64,000 nucleotides of DNA from Thiomicrospira pelophila DSM 1534 (GTDB lineage: Bacteria > Pseudomonadota > Gammaproteobacteria > Thiomicrospirales > Thiomicrospiraceae): NCBI RefSeq assembly GCF_000711195.1, contig NZ_JOMR01000001.1, positions 992,001 through 1,056,000 of the forward strand, given 5' to 3'. Numbering within the stretch: the stretch's first letter is position 1; each line of letters begins with the position of its first letter. Below the pieces are notes generated by a model that made no database searches, was not told where the DNA came from, and worked only from the letters and a program-made list of their open reading frames with translations. Positions 17,900-26,883 of the stretch are shown here, piece by piece. Both the position numbers and the translations under genes were made by a program.

Positions 17900-19296
17900 A
17901 AAAACAAACACTTAGTTGGTTTGCCTGGGTTGTGTTAGCCATACCAGCCTTAAGTCTTGCCAATCCAGCCGGATTGCCTGATTTTACTCAATTGGTAGAG
18001 CAGAATTATCAGGCGGTCGTTAATATCAGCACAACACGAACCGAAGCAACTTCAGGGCGCGAGGCTTTACCGCCGCAATTTCGCGGTTTGCCAGATGATT
18101 TTTTAAGACATTTTTTTGGAATCGACCCAGAACAGGGTAAGCGCGCTCCAGAGCGTCGTTCTCAATCGGTTGGCTCAGGCTTTATTATCAGTGAAGATGG
18201 TTATATTTTGACCAATCACCACGTTATTGCCGAAGCCGATACGGTAACCGTAAGATTAAACGACCGTCAGGAATACAAGGCCGAAGTAGTGGGAAGTGAC
18301 CCACGTACCGACGTCGCGTTACTTAAAGTAGCCGCCGATGATTTACCGGTTGTTCGTACCGGTAGCAGTGAAGATTTAAAAGTCGGCGAATGGGTGTTGG
18401 CGATTGGCGCGCCTTTTGGGCTGGATTACACGGTAACTGCGGGTATTGTGAGCGCCAAAGGCCGTAGCTTACCGGATGATACTTATGTGCCTTTTATTCA
18501 AACGGACGTAGCCATCAATCCAGGCAACTCAGGCGGGCCTTTGATCAACCTTGATGGCGAAGTCATTGGGATTAATGCCCAAATCTTTACCCAAAGCGGT
18601 GGGTTTATGGGCTTGTCATTCGCGATTCCGATTGAAATTGCGATGAATGTGGTCGATCAGCTAAAAAATACCGGTAAAGTCGAGCGCGGGTTTTTGGGGG
18701 TTCAGGTTCAAGAAGTGACCAGCGATTTAGCGCGTTCTTTTGATATGGATAAACCGCAAGGCGCGTTGGTTGCGCAGGCCTATCCTGATACACCAGCCGA
18801 AAAGGCCGGTTTGGAATCGGGCGATATTATTTTGAGCTTTAATGGTACGGTGATTGAAAAGTCGACTGACTTGCCACCAGCCGTTGGTATTACGCCATTA
18901 GGTGAAACGGTAGAAATTGTCATTTTACGCCAAGGCAAACGTATGACGTTAAAAACGCGTTTGGCCGCGTTGGACGAATACGGCCCCATGGGTGGTTCTC
19001 AGGAATCAAGCGCGACGCATAGCACTCAATTAAATGTAAAGTTAGAGGAAATTAGCGATGAAGACCTCAAACGATTGAATTTACCTTTTGGGGTTGGCGT
19101 GGCTGAAGTGGGTGACGGATTAGCCAAGAAAAACGGAATTTTAGAAGGGGATGTGTTGGTTAGTATTAACTTCCAACCCATTCGTAGCGTGAAAGATGTG
19201 GATGCCGTATTGTCAAAAGCCAAAAAAGGCCAATCATTGCCCGTTAGAGTTGTGCGTGGTGGCCGTTCGATCTTTTTAGCTTTGGTTATGGATTAG
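17896..19296 (+). CDS. degP: Periplasmic serine protease DegP/DegQ (MucD)
   Basis: Envelope quality-control protease/chaperone. A signal peptide (residues 1-22, ending LSLA) precedes a trypsin-like domain with the triad His109 (TNHHVI), Asp139 (PRTDVALL) and Ser212 (NPGNSGGP), then two PDZ domains (about 245-350 and 370-460; GFLGVQVQEV and the C-terminal GDVLVSINFQPIRSV). Length 466 suits DegQ/MucD. Its coupling to rseC mirrors mucC-mucD of Pseudomonas. Confidence 0.96.
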   Translation: MKKQTLSWFAWVVLAIPALSLANPAGLPDFTQLVEQNYQAVVNISTTRTEATSGREALPPQFRGLPDDFLRHFFGIDPEQGKRAPERRSQSVGSGFIISEDGYILTNHHVIAEADTVTVRLNDRQEYKAEVVGSDPRTDVALLKVAADDLPVVRTGSSEDLKVGEWVLAIGAPFGLDYTVTAGIVSAKGRSLPDDTYVPFIQTDVAINPGNSGGPLINLDGEVIGINAQIFTQSGGFMGLSFAIPIEIAMNVVDQLKNTGKVERGFLGVQVQEVTSDLARSFDMDKPQGALVAQAYPDTPAEKAGLESGDIILSFNGTVIEKSTDLPPAVGITPLGETVEIVILRQGKRMTLKTRLAALDEYGPMGGSQESSATHSTQLNVKLEEISDEDLKRLNLPFGVGVAEVGDGLAKKNGILEGDVLVSINFQPIRSVKDVDAVLSKAKKGQSLPVRVVRGGRSIFLALVMD

Positions 19297-19331
19297 CCCT
19301 CATCTATCTGGTGCGATGTTTAGAATTAGCG

Positions 19332-19434
19332 TAAAATACACGCAATTTTAAAGTCGAGCGTCGTCTTTCGTCGCTCTGTGGGCTAAACAGAACACGATAC
19401 AATCTTTAAAAGGGTGCGGAAGCACCCTTTTTTC
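19332..19434 (+). other. Possible small RNA or leader between degP and lepA
   Basis: A TAAAAT -10-like hexamer (19332-19337) lies about 75 bases before a strong terminator (19408-19434), with a GC-rich GAGCG...CGCTC stem between. Together they could define a transcript of about 90 bases. The -35 region is poor, so the stretch may be only the 3' end of the degP message. Confidence 0.25.
19408..19434 (+). terminator. Rho-independent terminator upstream of lepA
   Basis: AAAAGGGTGC pairs with GCACCCTTTT around a GGAA tetraloop, followed by more T. It separates rseC-degP from the lepA operon. Confidence 0.9.
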
Positions 19435-19487
19435 TTGTTATTTTTTTGAATTATTTGATCCGACACCTGGCTGTTTTTGGAGTATGC

Positions 19488-21299
19488 ATGTCACAACCAA
19501 TAAAACATATCCGTAATTTCTCAATTATTGCGCATATTGATCACGGAAAATCAACGATTGCCGATCGTTTTATCCATCTTTGCGGTGGACTAACAGACCG
19601 TGAAATGGAAATGCAAGTTTTAGATTCGATGGATATTGAGCGTGAACGTGGTATTACGATTAAAGCTCAGAGTGTGACCTTGCAGTTCCCGTCAGACGAT
19701 GGCAACACTTATCAGCTTAACTTCATTGATACGCCTGGACATGTCGACTTTTCTTATGAAGTATCGCGCTCGCTTGCGGCTTGTGAAGGCGCTTTGCTGG
19801 TTGTGGACGCATCACAAGGCGTTGAAGCCCAAACGGTTGCCAACTGTTATACCGCGATTGAACAAGGGCTGGAAGTGATTCCGGTACTCAATAAAATCGA
19901 TTTACCGGCCGCCGAGCCCGATCGCGTTAAAGCTGAGATTGAAGAAATTATTGGGATTGAAGCGGATGAAGCCATTAATGCCAGTGCGAAAGCCGGTATT
20001 GGGATTAAAGAAACTTTAGAACAAATTGTGGCACGAGTGCCCGCACCAGTGGGGGATCTAGATGGCCCGTTAAAAGCGCTAATTATTGATTCCTGGTTCG
20101 ATAGCTACTTGGGTGTGGTTTCGTTGGTGCGTGTGTTAGACGGTAAACTGACCAAAAAAATGAAGATGCGAGTCATGTCGACAGGGGAAGACCATGAAAT
20201 TGGCGATGTCGGTATCTTTACTCCCAAACGAACGTCTAGAGATTCATTAAGTGCGGGTGAAGTAGGTTATGTTGTGGCCGGTATCAAGAATATTGATGGT
20301 GCGCCAGTAGGGGATACCTTAACCGATGCTAAAAACCCAGCCAAAGAACGTATGCCTGGTTTTAAACCTGTGCAACCTCGCGTATTTGCCGGTTTATTTC
20401 CAATCAGCTCAGAGGATTATGAAAACTTACGTGAAGCCTTGCGTAAATTACGTTTAAACGATGCCGCTTTGCATTTTGAACCGGAAACCTCCGAGGCGTT
20501 AGGCTTTGGTTTCCGTTGTGGTTTCTTAGGCATGTTGCATATGGAGATTGTCCAAGAACGTTTAGAACGTGAATATAACCTGGACTTGATCAGTACCGCA
20601 CCTACCGTAGTCTATGAATTGAAAACCAAGAAGGGCGAGATCCTCAAAATTGATAACCCATCCGAATTGCCGGAAGTGAGTTTGATTGAGGAAATTCGAG
20701 AGCCGATTATTCAAGCCAATATTTTAGTGCCTCAAGAACATATCGGCGCCGTAATGAAGCTTTGTATTGAAAAGCGAGGCGTACAAAAACACATGAGTTA
20801 TGCGGGTAACCAAATCTCAATCAGTTTTGAAATGCCGTTAAACGAAGTGGTATTGGATTTCTTTGATCGTTTAAAGTCCACCAGTCGTGGTTATGCTTCG
20901 ATGGATTATGAGTTTAAACGTTTCCAAGCCGATGACTTGGTTCGTGTCGACTTCTTGATCAACGGTGAACCAGTGGATGCCTTAGCGATGATTACTCACC
21001 GCTCGGTCGCGCCATCTCGTGGTAAAGAAATGATCGAAAAATTGAAAGATATTATTCCGCGTCAAATGTTTGAAGTTGCGATTCAAGCCGCGATTGGTGG
21101 CAAGATTATTGGCCGAACCAACGTCAAAGCGATGCGTAAAAATGTATTGGCCAAGTGTTATGGCGGCGATGTGTCGCGTAAAAAGAAACTGTTAGAGAAG
21201 CAAAAAGAAGGCAAAAAACGCATGAAGACTATTGGACGCGTTGAACTGCCACAAGAGGCCTTTATGGCTATACTCAATACCGGAGGATCGGATAAGTGA
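19488..21299 (+). CDS. lepA: Elongation factor 4 (LepA)
   Basis: Ribosome-associated GTPase. G-domain motifs: AHIDHGKST (G1), RGITIKAQ (G2), DTPGHVD (G3), NKIDLPAA (G4), SAKAGIG (G5); EF-G-like domains follow, and the unique LepA C-terminal domain ends with [21 protein letters not shown] chose ATG 19488 ([17 protein letters not shown]), preceded by TTGGAG, giving 603 residues, close to the usual 600; an upstream TTG at 19446 would add 14 odd residues. It overlaps the lepB GTG by four bases. Confidence 0.97.
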   Translation: MSQPIKHIRNFSIIAHIDHGKSTIADRFIHLCGGLTDREMEMQVLDSMDIERERGITIKAQSVTLQFPSDDGNTYQLNFIDTPGHVDFSYEVSRSLAACEGALLVVDASQGVEAQTVANCYTAIEQGLEVIPVLNKIDLPAAEPDRVKAEIEEIIGIEADEAINASAKAGIGIKETLEQIVARVPAPVGDLDGPLKALIIDSWFDSYLGVVSLVRVLDGKLTKKMKMRVMSTGEDHEIGDVGIFTPKRTSRDSLSAGEVGYVVAGIKNIDGAPVGDTLTDAKNPAKERMPGFKPVQPRVFAGLFPISSEDYENLREALRKLRLNDAALHFEPETSEALGFGFRCGFLGMLHMEIVQERLEREYNLDLISTAPTVVYELKTKKGEILKIDNPSELPEVSLIEEIREPIIQANILVPQEHIGAVMKLCIEKRGVQKHMSYAGNQISISFEMPLNEVVLDFFDRLKSTSRGYASMDYEFKRFQADDLVRVDFLINGEPVDALAMITHRSVAPSRGKEMIEKLKDIIPRQMFEVAIQAAIGGKIIGRTNVKAMRKNVLAKCYGGDVSRKKKLLEKQKEGKKRMKTIGRVELPQEAFMAILNTGGSDK

Positions 21300-22066
21300 A
21301 CTTTGAATTAATTTTGGTGATCATCACGGCGGTGACGGGGGTGATCGTCTTTGTCGATAAACTGGTCTGGCGTCAAAAGCGTTTAGAGTCCGCTACCACC
21401 CAAAAAGAACCGATGTTGATCGAATATTCGCGTTCTTTATTTCCGGTATTTCTAATTGTTTTAGTTTTACGCTCATTTATTATCGAGCCTTTCCGCATCC
21501 CATCCGGTTCTATGTATCCAACCCTTGAGATTGGCGACTTTATTGTGGTCAACAAATCGGCCTATGGCATTCGTTTACCTGTCATTCAAAATAAGTTGAT
21601 TCCATTAGGTGAACCTGAGCGCGGTGACGTTGTGGTGTTCCGTTACCCGTTAGATCCAAATGTGGATTATATTAAGCGTATTGTGGGGTTACCGGGCGAC
21701 CAAATTAGTTATATTGATAAAAAGCTTTATGTAAACGGTCAACTAGCCGATCAAACCCCAATTGGCCGTTATGTCGGGATAGATTCAGGCTCGGTGATGA
21801 CCGGCGCGGTCTTGCTAAAAGAGCAGCTAACAGATGATTTAACCCATGAGATTCTGATTGACCCAGATCGTAGCGGACAAAACCTTAATACGGTGGTAGT
21901 GCCAGAAGGGCATTACTTTGCAATGGGCGACAATCGTGACCATAGTGCCGACAGCCGCAGCTGGGGTTTTGTGCCGGATGAAAACTTGAAAGGTCGTGCA
22001 TTTGGTATTTGGATGAATTGGGATGACGGCATTCATTTTAATCGCATTGGTAAGGGGATCAACTAA
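21296..22066 (+). CDS. lepB: Signal peptidase I
   Basis: Removes signal peptides from Sec and Tat exported proteins at the periplasmic face. Two N-terminal membrane helices (about residues 4-22 and 48-64) precede the catalytic Ser72 in IPSGSMYPT and the general base Lys127 in [26 protein letters not shown] is box E. Length 256. GTG 21296 overlaps the end of lepA; the downstream rnc ATG shares the last base of the lepB stop. Confidence 0.96.
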   Translation: MNFELILVIITAVTGVIVFVDKLVWRQKRLESATTQKEPMLIEYSRSLFPVFLIVLVLRSFIIEPFRIPSGSMYPTLEIGDFIVVNKSAYGIRLPVIQNKLIPLGEPERGDVVVFRYPLDPNVDYIKRIVGLPGDQISYIDKKLYVNGQLADQTPIGRYVGIDSGSVMTGAVLLKEQLTDDLTHEILIDPDRSGQNLNTVVVPEGHYFAMGDNRDHSADSRSWGFVPDENLKGRAFGIWMNWDDGIHFNRIGKGIN

Positions 22067-22761
22067 TGCCATTGGATGTTGAAAGAGAAGCCAAGCTCAA
22101 AGAGTTATCAAACAAGCTTGGCTATCAATTTAGTGATTCAAGTTGGCTAAACTTAGCGTTAACCCACCGTAGTTTGGGGGCTAAAAATAACGAACGTCTT
22201 GAGTTTTTAGGAGACAGTTTAGTCAACTTTATGGTCGCTGATATTTTGTTTCACCAATTTACCAAGTTACCAGAAGGCGATTTAAGCCGTATTCGCGCGC
22301 ATTTAGTTAAAGGTGAAACCCTAGCTGAAATTGGGCGTGAATACGATTTAAGTCTTTATCTAAGCTTGGGGCCGGGTGAGCTAAAAAGTGGTGGTTACCG
22401 TCGTGACTCCATTATTGCCGACTCGGTTGAAGCCATTATTGCCGCCATATATAAAGACGGTGGCTTAGAGGCTTGTCGCAGTTTTGTTCAGCGTATTTAT
22501 GCTCAACGTTTACAAGCATTAGACCCGAAGAAAGTGGGTAAAGACCCAAAAACTCGCTTGCAAGAATGGTTGCAGTCGCGCCAAGAGCCCTTGCCAGAAT
22601 ATAGCATCATCAGTGTTAATGGTGCGGCTCACGCTCAACATTTTACCGTGGCTTGTTATGTATCCAAGCTCAATACCAAATTTGAAGCCACTGATACCAG
22701 TCGGCGTAAAGCAGAACAACAGGCCGCAGAATATGCGCTTGCCGCCTTGGCAAAACAATGA
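22066..22761 (+). CDS. rnc: Ribonuclease III
   Basis: Double-strand-specific endoribonuclease that processes rRNA and mRNA. The signature ERLEFLGDSLVNF and the acidic DSVEAIIAAIY lie in the RNase III domain; a dsRNA-binding domain (about residues 158-229, DPKTRLQEWLQSRQE to SRRKAEQQAAEYAL) follows. Length 231 is normal. Overlaps both neighbours (TAATG with lepB, ATGA with era). Confidence 0.97.
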   Translation: MPLDVEREAKLKELSNKLGYQFSDSSWLNLALTHRSLGAKNNERLEFLGDSLVNFMVADILFHQFTKLPEGDLSRIRAHLVKGETLAEIGREYDLSLYLSLGPGELKSGGYRRDSIIADSVEAIIAAIYKDGGLEACRSFVQRIYAQRLQALDPKKVGKDPKTRLQEWLQSRQEPLPEYSIISVNGAAHAQHFTVACYVSKLNTKFEATDTSRRKAEQQAAEYALAALAKQ

Positions 22762-23750
22762 GTGATATGACGCCACCATCATTAAATAACGAGTCTGATA
22801 TGACAGAGCAAAACACAACAACGCCAGAAATCCCAATGGACACTGAACATTTTAAAGCCGGATTTGCCGCCGTAATTGGTCGTCCCAATGTGGGCAAGTC
22901 GACTTTAATGAATGAGCTACTAGGCCAGAAATTAAGCATTACCTCACATAAACCGCAAACCACCCGCCACCGCATTCACGGTATCTTTACCGCGCCACAG
23001 CATCAAATTGTGTATGTGGATACGCCGGGTATGCATTTGGGCGGTCAAAAGTCGATTAACCGTTATATGAATCGCACCGCAAAAAGTGCCTTTTCTGGGG
23101 TCGATGTCATTTTGTTTGTGGTAGAAGCCGGGCGCTGGAGCAAAGAAGATCAAGCCGTAGCTGATCAATTACGCGGCGTTGAAGCGCCGGTTGTATTATT
23201 GGTTAATAAGGTAGATAAGTTTAAGAATAAAACCGACTTGTTACCCTATTTGCAAAGCTTAAATGGTAAGGTCGATTTTCATACCGTCATTCCGGTATCC
23301 GCGTTTAAGAAAAGCGGCTTAGACTTAATTCAAAAAGAAGTCGTGAACGCCTTGCCGACCCAACCCCCCATCTTCCCCGAAGATTACATAACCGATCGTT
23401 CCACCAAGTTTTTAATTTCAGAAATTGTGCGCGAAAAATTGATGCGCAGTTTGGGTGATGAAGTGCCTTACGGTGCCACAGTAGAAATTGAGCGTTTTGA
23501 GCAGGACCCGGAAACAGGTCGATGGGAAATTAACGCACGTATTCTGGTGGAGCGTGAAGGTCAAAAACGCATTATTATTGGCGATAAGGGCGAGAAGATT
23601 AAACAGATGGGCACCGAAGCACGTAAGGACATGATTGCGTTGCTTGAAAATCGGGTTCACCTTGAGCTTTGGGTAAAAGTAAAAGAAAACTGGTCGGATG
23701 ATGACCGCGCCTTAGCCAGTTTAGGTTATACCGATTCAATTTACGATTGA
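22758..23750 (+). CDS. era: GTPase Era
   Basis: Binds 16S rRNA near its 3' end during 30S maturation. G1 GRPNVGKST is at residues 41-49; DTPGMH, NKVDK and SAFKKSG follow, then a KH domain with IIIGDKGEKIKQMG. The 330 residues include an extra, polar and probably disordered N-terminus of about 30 residues compared with E. coli Era. In-frame ATG codons at 22767 and 22800 could give shorter forms. Confidence 0.96.
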   Translation: MSDMTPPSLNNESDMTEQNTTTPEIPMDTEHFKAGFAAVIGRPNVGKSTLMNELLGQKLSITSHKPQTTRHRIHGIFTAPQHQIVYVDTPGMHLGGQKSINRYMNRTAKSAFSGVDVILFVVEAGRWSKEDQAVADQLRGVEAPVVLLVNKVDKFKNKTDLLPYLQSLNGKVDFHTVIPVSAFKKSGLDLIQKEVVNALPTQPPIFPEDYITDRSTKFLISEIVREKLMRSLGDEVPYGATVEIERFEQDPETGRWEINARILVEREGQKRIIIGDKGEKIKQMGTEARKDMIALLENRVHLELWVKVKENWSDDDRALASLGYTDSIYD

Positions 23751-23774
23751 AACTGAAAACTCGGGTGCCCATCA

Positions 23775-24503
23775 ATGATTTATCAGCAGCCGGCGTTCGT
23801 TTTACATAGCCGACCCTATCGGGAAACCAGTGTGATGTTAACGCTGTTCACACCTGAGTTTGGTAAGTTAAATGCCACCGTGCGTGGTGTTCGGTCTGGC
23901 GGCAAAGCCGCGGTACAAAAGCAGGCCTGGTTGCAACCCTTCCAGGCTTTGCAAATACAATGGCGGGGTGCTGAAAATCAAGTCAGTGAATGGATTCACC
24001 CACAAGGCTTTGAGCCGCATGGTTTAAGCATTGGTCTGAAAGGTGAAGCCAGTTTATGTGGTTTGTATCTAAATGAGTTGTTATATCGTTTGCTACAAAC
24101 TTGTGCGCCGATGGAAGCGTTATTTTTACACTACCAAACTACCTTACAATCACTGCAGCAGGCCGTTAATAGAGACCACCAGGCCTGGTGCTTACGTCAG
24201 TTTGAGTTGGCGTTATTATCCGAACTGGGTTATGAATTGGATTTGCTACAAGATCAGCAAGCTCAGCCAATATTGGATTCAGTTTCGTATACTTACCGGC
24301 CCGAGCTAGGTTTAATCGCGTTGCACCCTAATTATGCAAACTCGTCTGAGTGGAATATTTCTGGCGAGTGTATTATTAAGCTCGCTCAGAAAGCCTTTTG
24401 TAAAGACTGTTTGCCCGCCTGGAAGCAATTAATGCGTCGCGTATTACATCCGCATTTAGGCCCCAAACCCTTGGCCACGCGCCAATTGTTTAAGTCGTTT
24501 TAA
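23775..24503 (+). CDS. recO: DNA repair protein RecO
   Basis: Helps load RecA on SSB-coated DNA with RecR (RecF pathway). An N-terminal OB fold (residues about 1-80, AFVLHSRPYRETSVMLTLFT with key RPYRET), then a helical C-terminal domain with YLNELLYRLLQ. Length 242 is typical. An exact palindrome copy (24178-24189) codes HQAWC inside the helical domain. Part of the lepA-acpS operon order. Confidence 0.93.
   Translation: MIYQQPAFVLHSRPYRETSVMLTLFTPEFGKLNATVRGVRSGGKAAVQKQAWLQPFQALQIQWRGAENQVSEWIHPQGFEPHGLSIGLKGEASLCGLYLNELLYRLLQTCAPMEALFLHYQTTLQSLQQAVNRDHQAWCLRQFELALLSELGYELDLLQDQQAQPILDSVSYTYRPELGLIALHPNYANSSEWNISGECIIKLAQKAFCKDCLPAWKQLMRRVLHPHLGPKPLATRQLFKSF
24178..24189. repeat. Iterated palindrome copy in recO
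   Basis: Exact ACCAGGCCTGGT coding HQAWC; read on the minus strand its flank is AAGC, as in the aspS copy. Confidence 0.9.
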
Positions 24504-24558
24504 ACCCATAATATTTTAGCTCTGTACTTAATTTAACCGTTATTTAAGGTAAAGCCAT

Positions 24559-25308
24559 ATGAACCCGATTTTTCTAGGATTAAACATTGACCACGTCGCC
24601 ACCCTTCGCCAAGCACGCGGTACGCGTTATCCAGATCCGATTAAGGCGGCGCTGGATGCCGAAATGGCGGGGGCCGACAGCATTACACTGCACTTGCGTG
24701 AAGACCGTCGTCATATTCAGGATGAAGATGTCTATCGCTTAATGGCGTGCTATCAAACCAAAGTAAACCTAGAAATGGCCGTCACGGAAGAGATGCTGAC
24801 GATTGCCTGCAAAACCCAACCGGAAGATGTGTGCCTAGTGCCTGAAAAGCGCGAAGAACTCACCACTGAGGGCGGCTTGGATGTCGCCGGTCAACAAGAG
24901 TGGATGACCCAAGCTTGCGCGCGTTTAAAAGACGCGGGTTGTCGCGTGTCTTTATTTATTGACCCAGATGAAACTCAAATTCGTGCCGCCAAAGCGGTGG
25001 GTGCGCCGGTGATTGAATTGCATACCGGCACTTACGCTGAGCTGACTAAGCCAGCGGAAGTGGAAGCCGAGTTGCAACGAATCCGTAAAGCGGCGGAATT
25101 GGCGCACAGTTTAGGTTTGGTGGTGAATGCCGGTCATGGCTTGCATTACCATAATGTTCAAGCCATTGCAGCGATTAAGGTGATCGAAGAATTAAACATC
25201 GGTCATGCCATTATTGCGCAGGCAATCTACTCAGGCTTACCGGCGGCCGTCACTGAAATGAAACGTTTGATGGTTGAAGCTCGTCAACAAGCCTATTTGC
25301 AAGATTAA
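24559..25308 (+). CDS. pdxJ: Pyridoxine 5'-phosphate synthase PdxJ
   Basis: Last step of the DXP-dependent vitamin B6 pathway, joining 3-amino-2-oxopropyl phosphate and deoxyxylulose phosphate. A TIM barrel with [14 protein letters not shown] at the start, [26 protein letters not shown] and GHGLHYHNV. Length 249 is normal. Two bases separate it from acpS. Confidence 0.97.
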   Translation: MNPIFLGLNIDHVATLRQARGTRYPDPIKAALDAEMAGADSITLHLREDRRHIQDEDVYRLMACYQTKVNLEMAVTEEMLTIACKTQPEDVCLVPEKREELTTEGGLDVAGQQEWMTQACARLKDAGCRVSLFIDPDETQIRAAKAVGAPVIELHTGTYAELTKPAEVEAELQRIRKAAELAHSLGLVVNAGHGLHYHNVQAIAAIKVIEELNIGHAIIAQAIYSGLPAAVTEMKRLMVEARQQAYLQD

Positions 25309-25310
25309 CT

Positions 25311-25697
25311 ATGGTCATTGGAATTGGTACGGACATTGTTGATGTAGAACGCATTGCTGGACTTTGGCACCGTCAAGGTTCACGTTTTGCAGAACGTTTG
25401 TTAAGCGGATCAGAGCTGCTTGAACTCGCGGATAAAGCCTATCCAGAACGTTTTTTAGCTAAACGCTGGGCCGCAAAAGAAGCCATTAGTAAAGCCTTAG
25501 GAACCGGTATTTCGCAAGGCGTGAGTTTTCATGACATCAGTATTGGACATACGGAATGGGGTCAACCATTGGTTGAATTGACAGGGGTCGCGTTGCAAAC
25601 GGCGCAAAACTTGGGAATTCAATCTTGGCGTTTGTCGATTAGTGATGAGAAAAATCATGCGGTCGCTTTCGCAATTGCGCAGACGGATTCGATTTAA
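25311..25697 (+). CDS. acpS: Holo-[acyl-carrier-protein] synthase
   Basis: Transfers phosphopantetheine from CoA to acyl carrier protein. GIGTDIVDVERI at the N-terminus supplies the metal-binding Asp, and RFLAKRWAAKEAISKALGTGI is the family signature. Length 128. Last gene of the operon, followed by a terminator. Confidence 0.96.
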   Translation: MVIGIGTDIVDVERIAGLWHRQGSRFAERLLSGSELLELADKAYPERFLAKRWAAKEAISKALGTGISQGVSFHDISIGHTEWGQPLVELTGVALQTAQNLGIQSWRLSISDEKNHAVAFAIAQTDSI

Positions 25698-25700
25698 AGC

Positions 25701-25735
25701 AAAACCGGAAGCGCACCGAAGCGTCATCCGGTTTT
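25701..25735. terminator. Terminator between acpS and sppA
   Basis: AAAACCGGA and TCCGGTTTT form the stem with a 17-base loop that itself contains GCGC/AAGCG pairing. The A and T ends suit both converging genes. Confidence 0.7.
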
Positions 25736-25775
25736 AAAAGAAACTTCTTCAAGCTCTTTATTACTTATGTATGCT

Positions 25776-26780
25776 TTATTGCCACTGATGGCTGAGTGTT
25801 TGGCTCAGTTTAAGTGCGGTTTCCGACACTAAATCCCCCATCAAATGTTCCATAAAGGTTTTTTCTTGCTCATAGGTACGTAAACGCGAAACACCGACTA
25901 GGTCGCGAGCCACAAAGCCAATGTCACCTAAACCATCAATCAGACCCAATTCGACGGCTTCATCGCCTAACCAAACCAAACCGGTAAATAGGTCTTCATT
26001 CTCTTTCAAGCGTTCACCACGTCCGCTTTTCACCACATCAATAAACTGCTGATGCGTCCGTTCAAGAATGCGCGTTTGAAAAAACGCTTTGGCTTCTTCA
26101 TCTTCTTTACCAAACGGGTTGATAAAGCTTTTGTGCTCGCCTGCCGTCATAGAACGATTTTCTACGCCGATTTTCTGCATGAGTTCAGTAAAACCAAATG
26201 TATCAAAACGCACACCAATAGAACCAATGATTGAACCTTTGTTGGCATAAATTTCATCCGCCGCGGCCGCGATGTAATAACAGCCAGACGCACATAAATC
26301 GCCCGCCACAACATAAACTGGCTTATTGTGCAGTTGTTTCAGGCGCGTGATTTCGTCATTAATCAACGCCGACTGCACCGGACTACCGCCAGGCGAATTC
26401 ATAGACAACACAACCGCGCGCGAGTTTTTCGCTTCAAACGCGTCACGCAAAACAGGGTTCAGGGATTCAGCACTCGTGGGGGCACCGGCCATAATGGTGC
26501 CGTTGATTTTGACGACCGCAATATGTTCAGAACTGGTTGGTTGAACCTCGTTATCACCAAAAAAACCAGCAAACATCACGATAGAAAATAAAATATAAAC
26601 CACGATTAAGATTTTTAGCGCGTTAGTCCAGCGGCGTGACCAACGTTCTTGCTTGACATAAGACTCAGCCGCATTTGCGATTTTATCTAATGCGCTTTGC
26701 GCAGAAGAGTCGGTTGGGTTTGAAGGCGTAGAATCTTGTGAAGCGGGTGGATTGGTTGTCCAAGGGTTATTTTGATCCAT
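25776..26780 (-). CDS. sppA: Signal peptide peptidase SppA, 36K type
   Basis: Membrane-bound S49 serine peptidase that degrades cleaved signal peptides. A polar N-terminus of about 60 residues precedes one membrane helix (about 61-78). Catalytic features are the Ser in DLCASGCYYIAAAAD and the Lys/Ser region GSIIGSIGVR with MNSPGGS before it. The length of 334 residues fits the short, single-domain type. Divergent from uvrC. Confidence 0.92.
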   Translation of the reverse strand: MDQNNPWTTNPPASQDSTPSNPTDSSAQSALDKIANAAESYVKQERWSRRWTNALKILIVVYILFSIVMFAGFFGDNEVQPTSSEHIAVVKINGTIMAGAPTSAESLNPVLRDAFEAKNSRAVVLSMNSPGGSPVQSALINDEITRLKQLHNKPVYVVAGDLCASGCYYIAAAADEIYANKGSIIGSIGVRFDTFGFTELMQKIGVENRSMTAGEHKSFINPFGKEDEEAKAFFQTRILERTHQQFIDVVKSGRGERLKENEDLFTGLVWLGDEAVELGLIDGLGDIGFVARDLVGVSRLRTYEQEKTFMEHLMGDLVSETALKLSQTLSHQWQ

Positions 26781-26883
26781 GCATTTGTCCTAATTTAGCA
26801 ATTGCAGTTTGATCTTGTGGCCTATAAAAGCCGCAAGATAGCCTATAATGGTGTTCACTAATTTTAACCGCTTTGGATTATGG

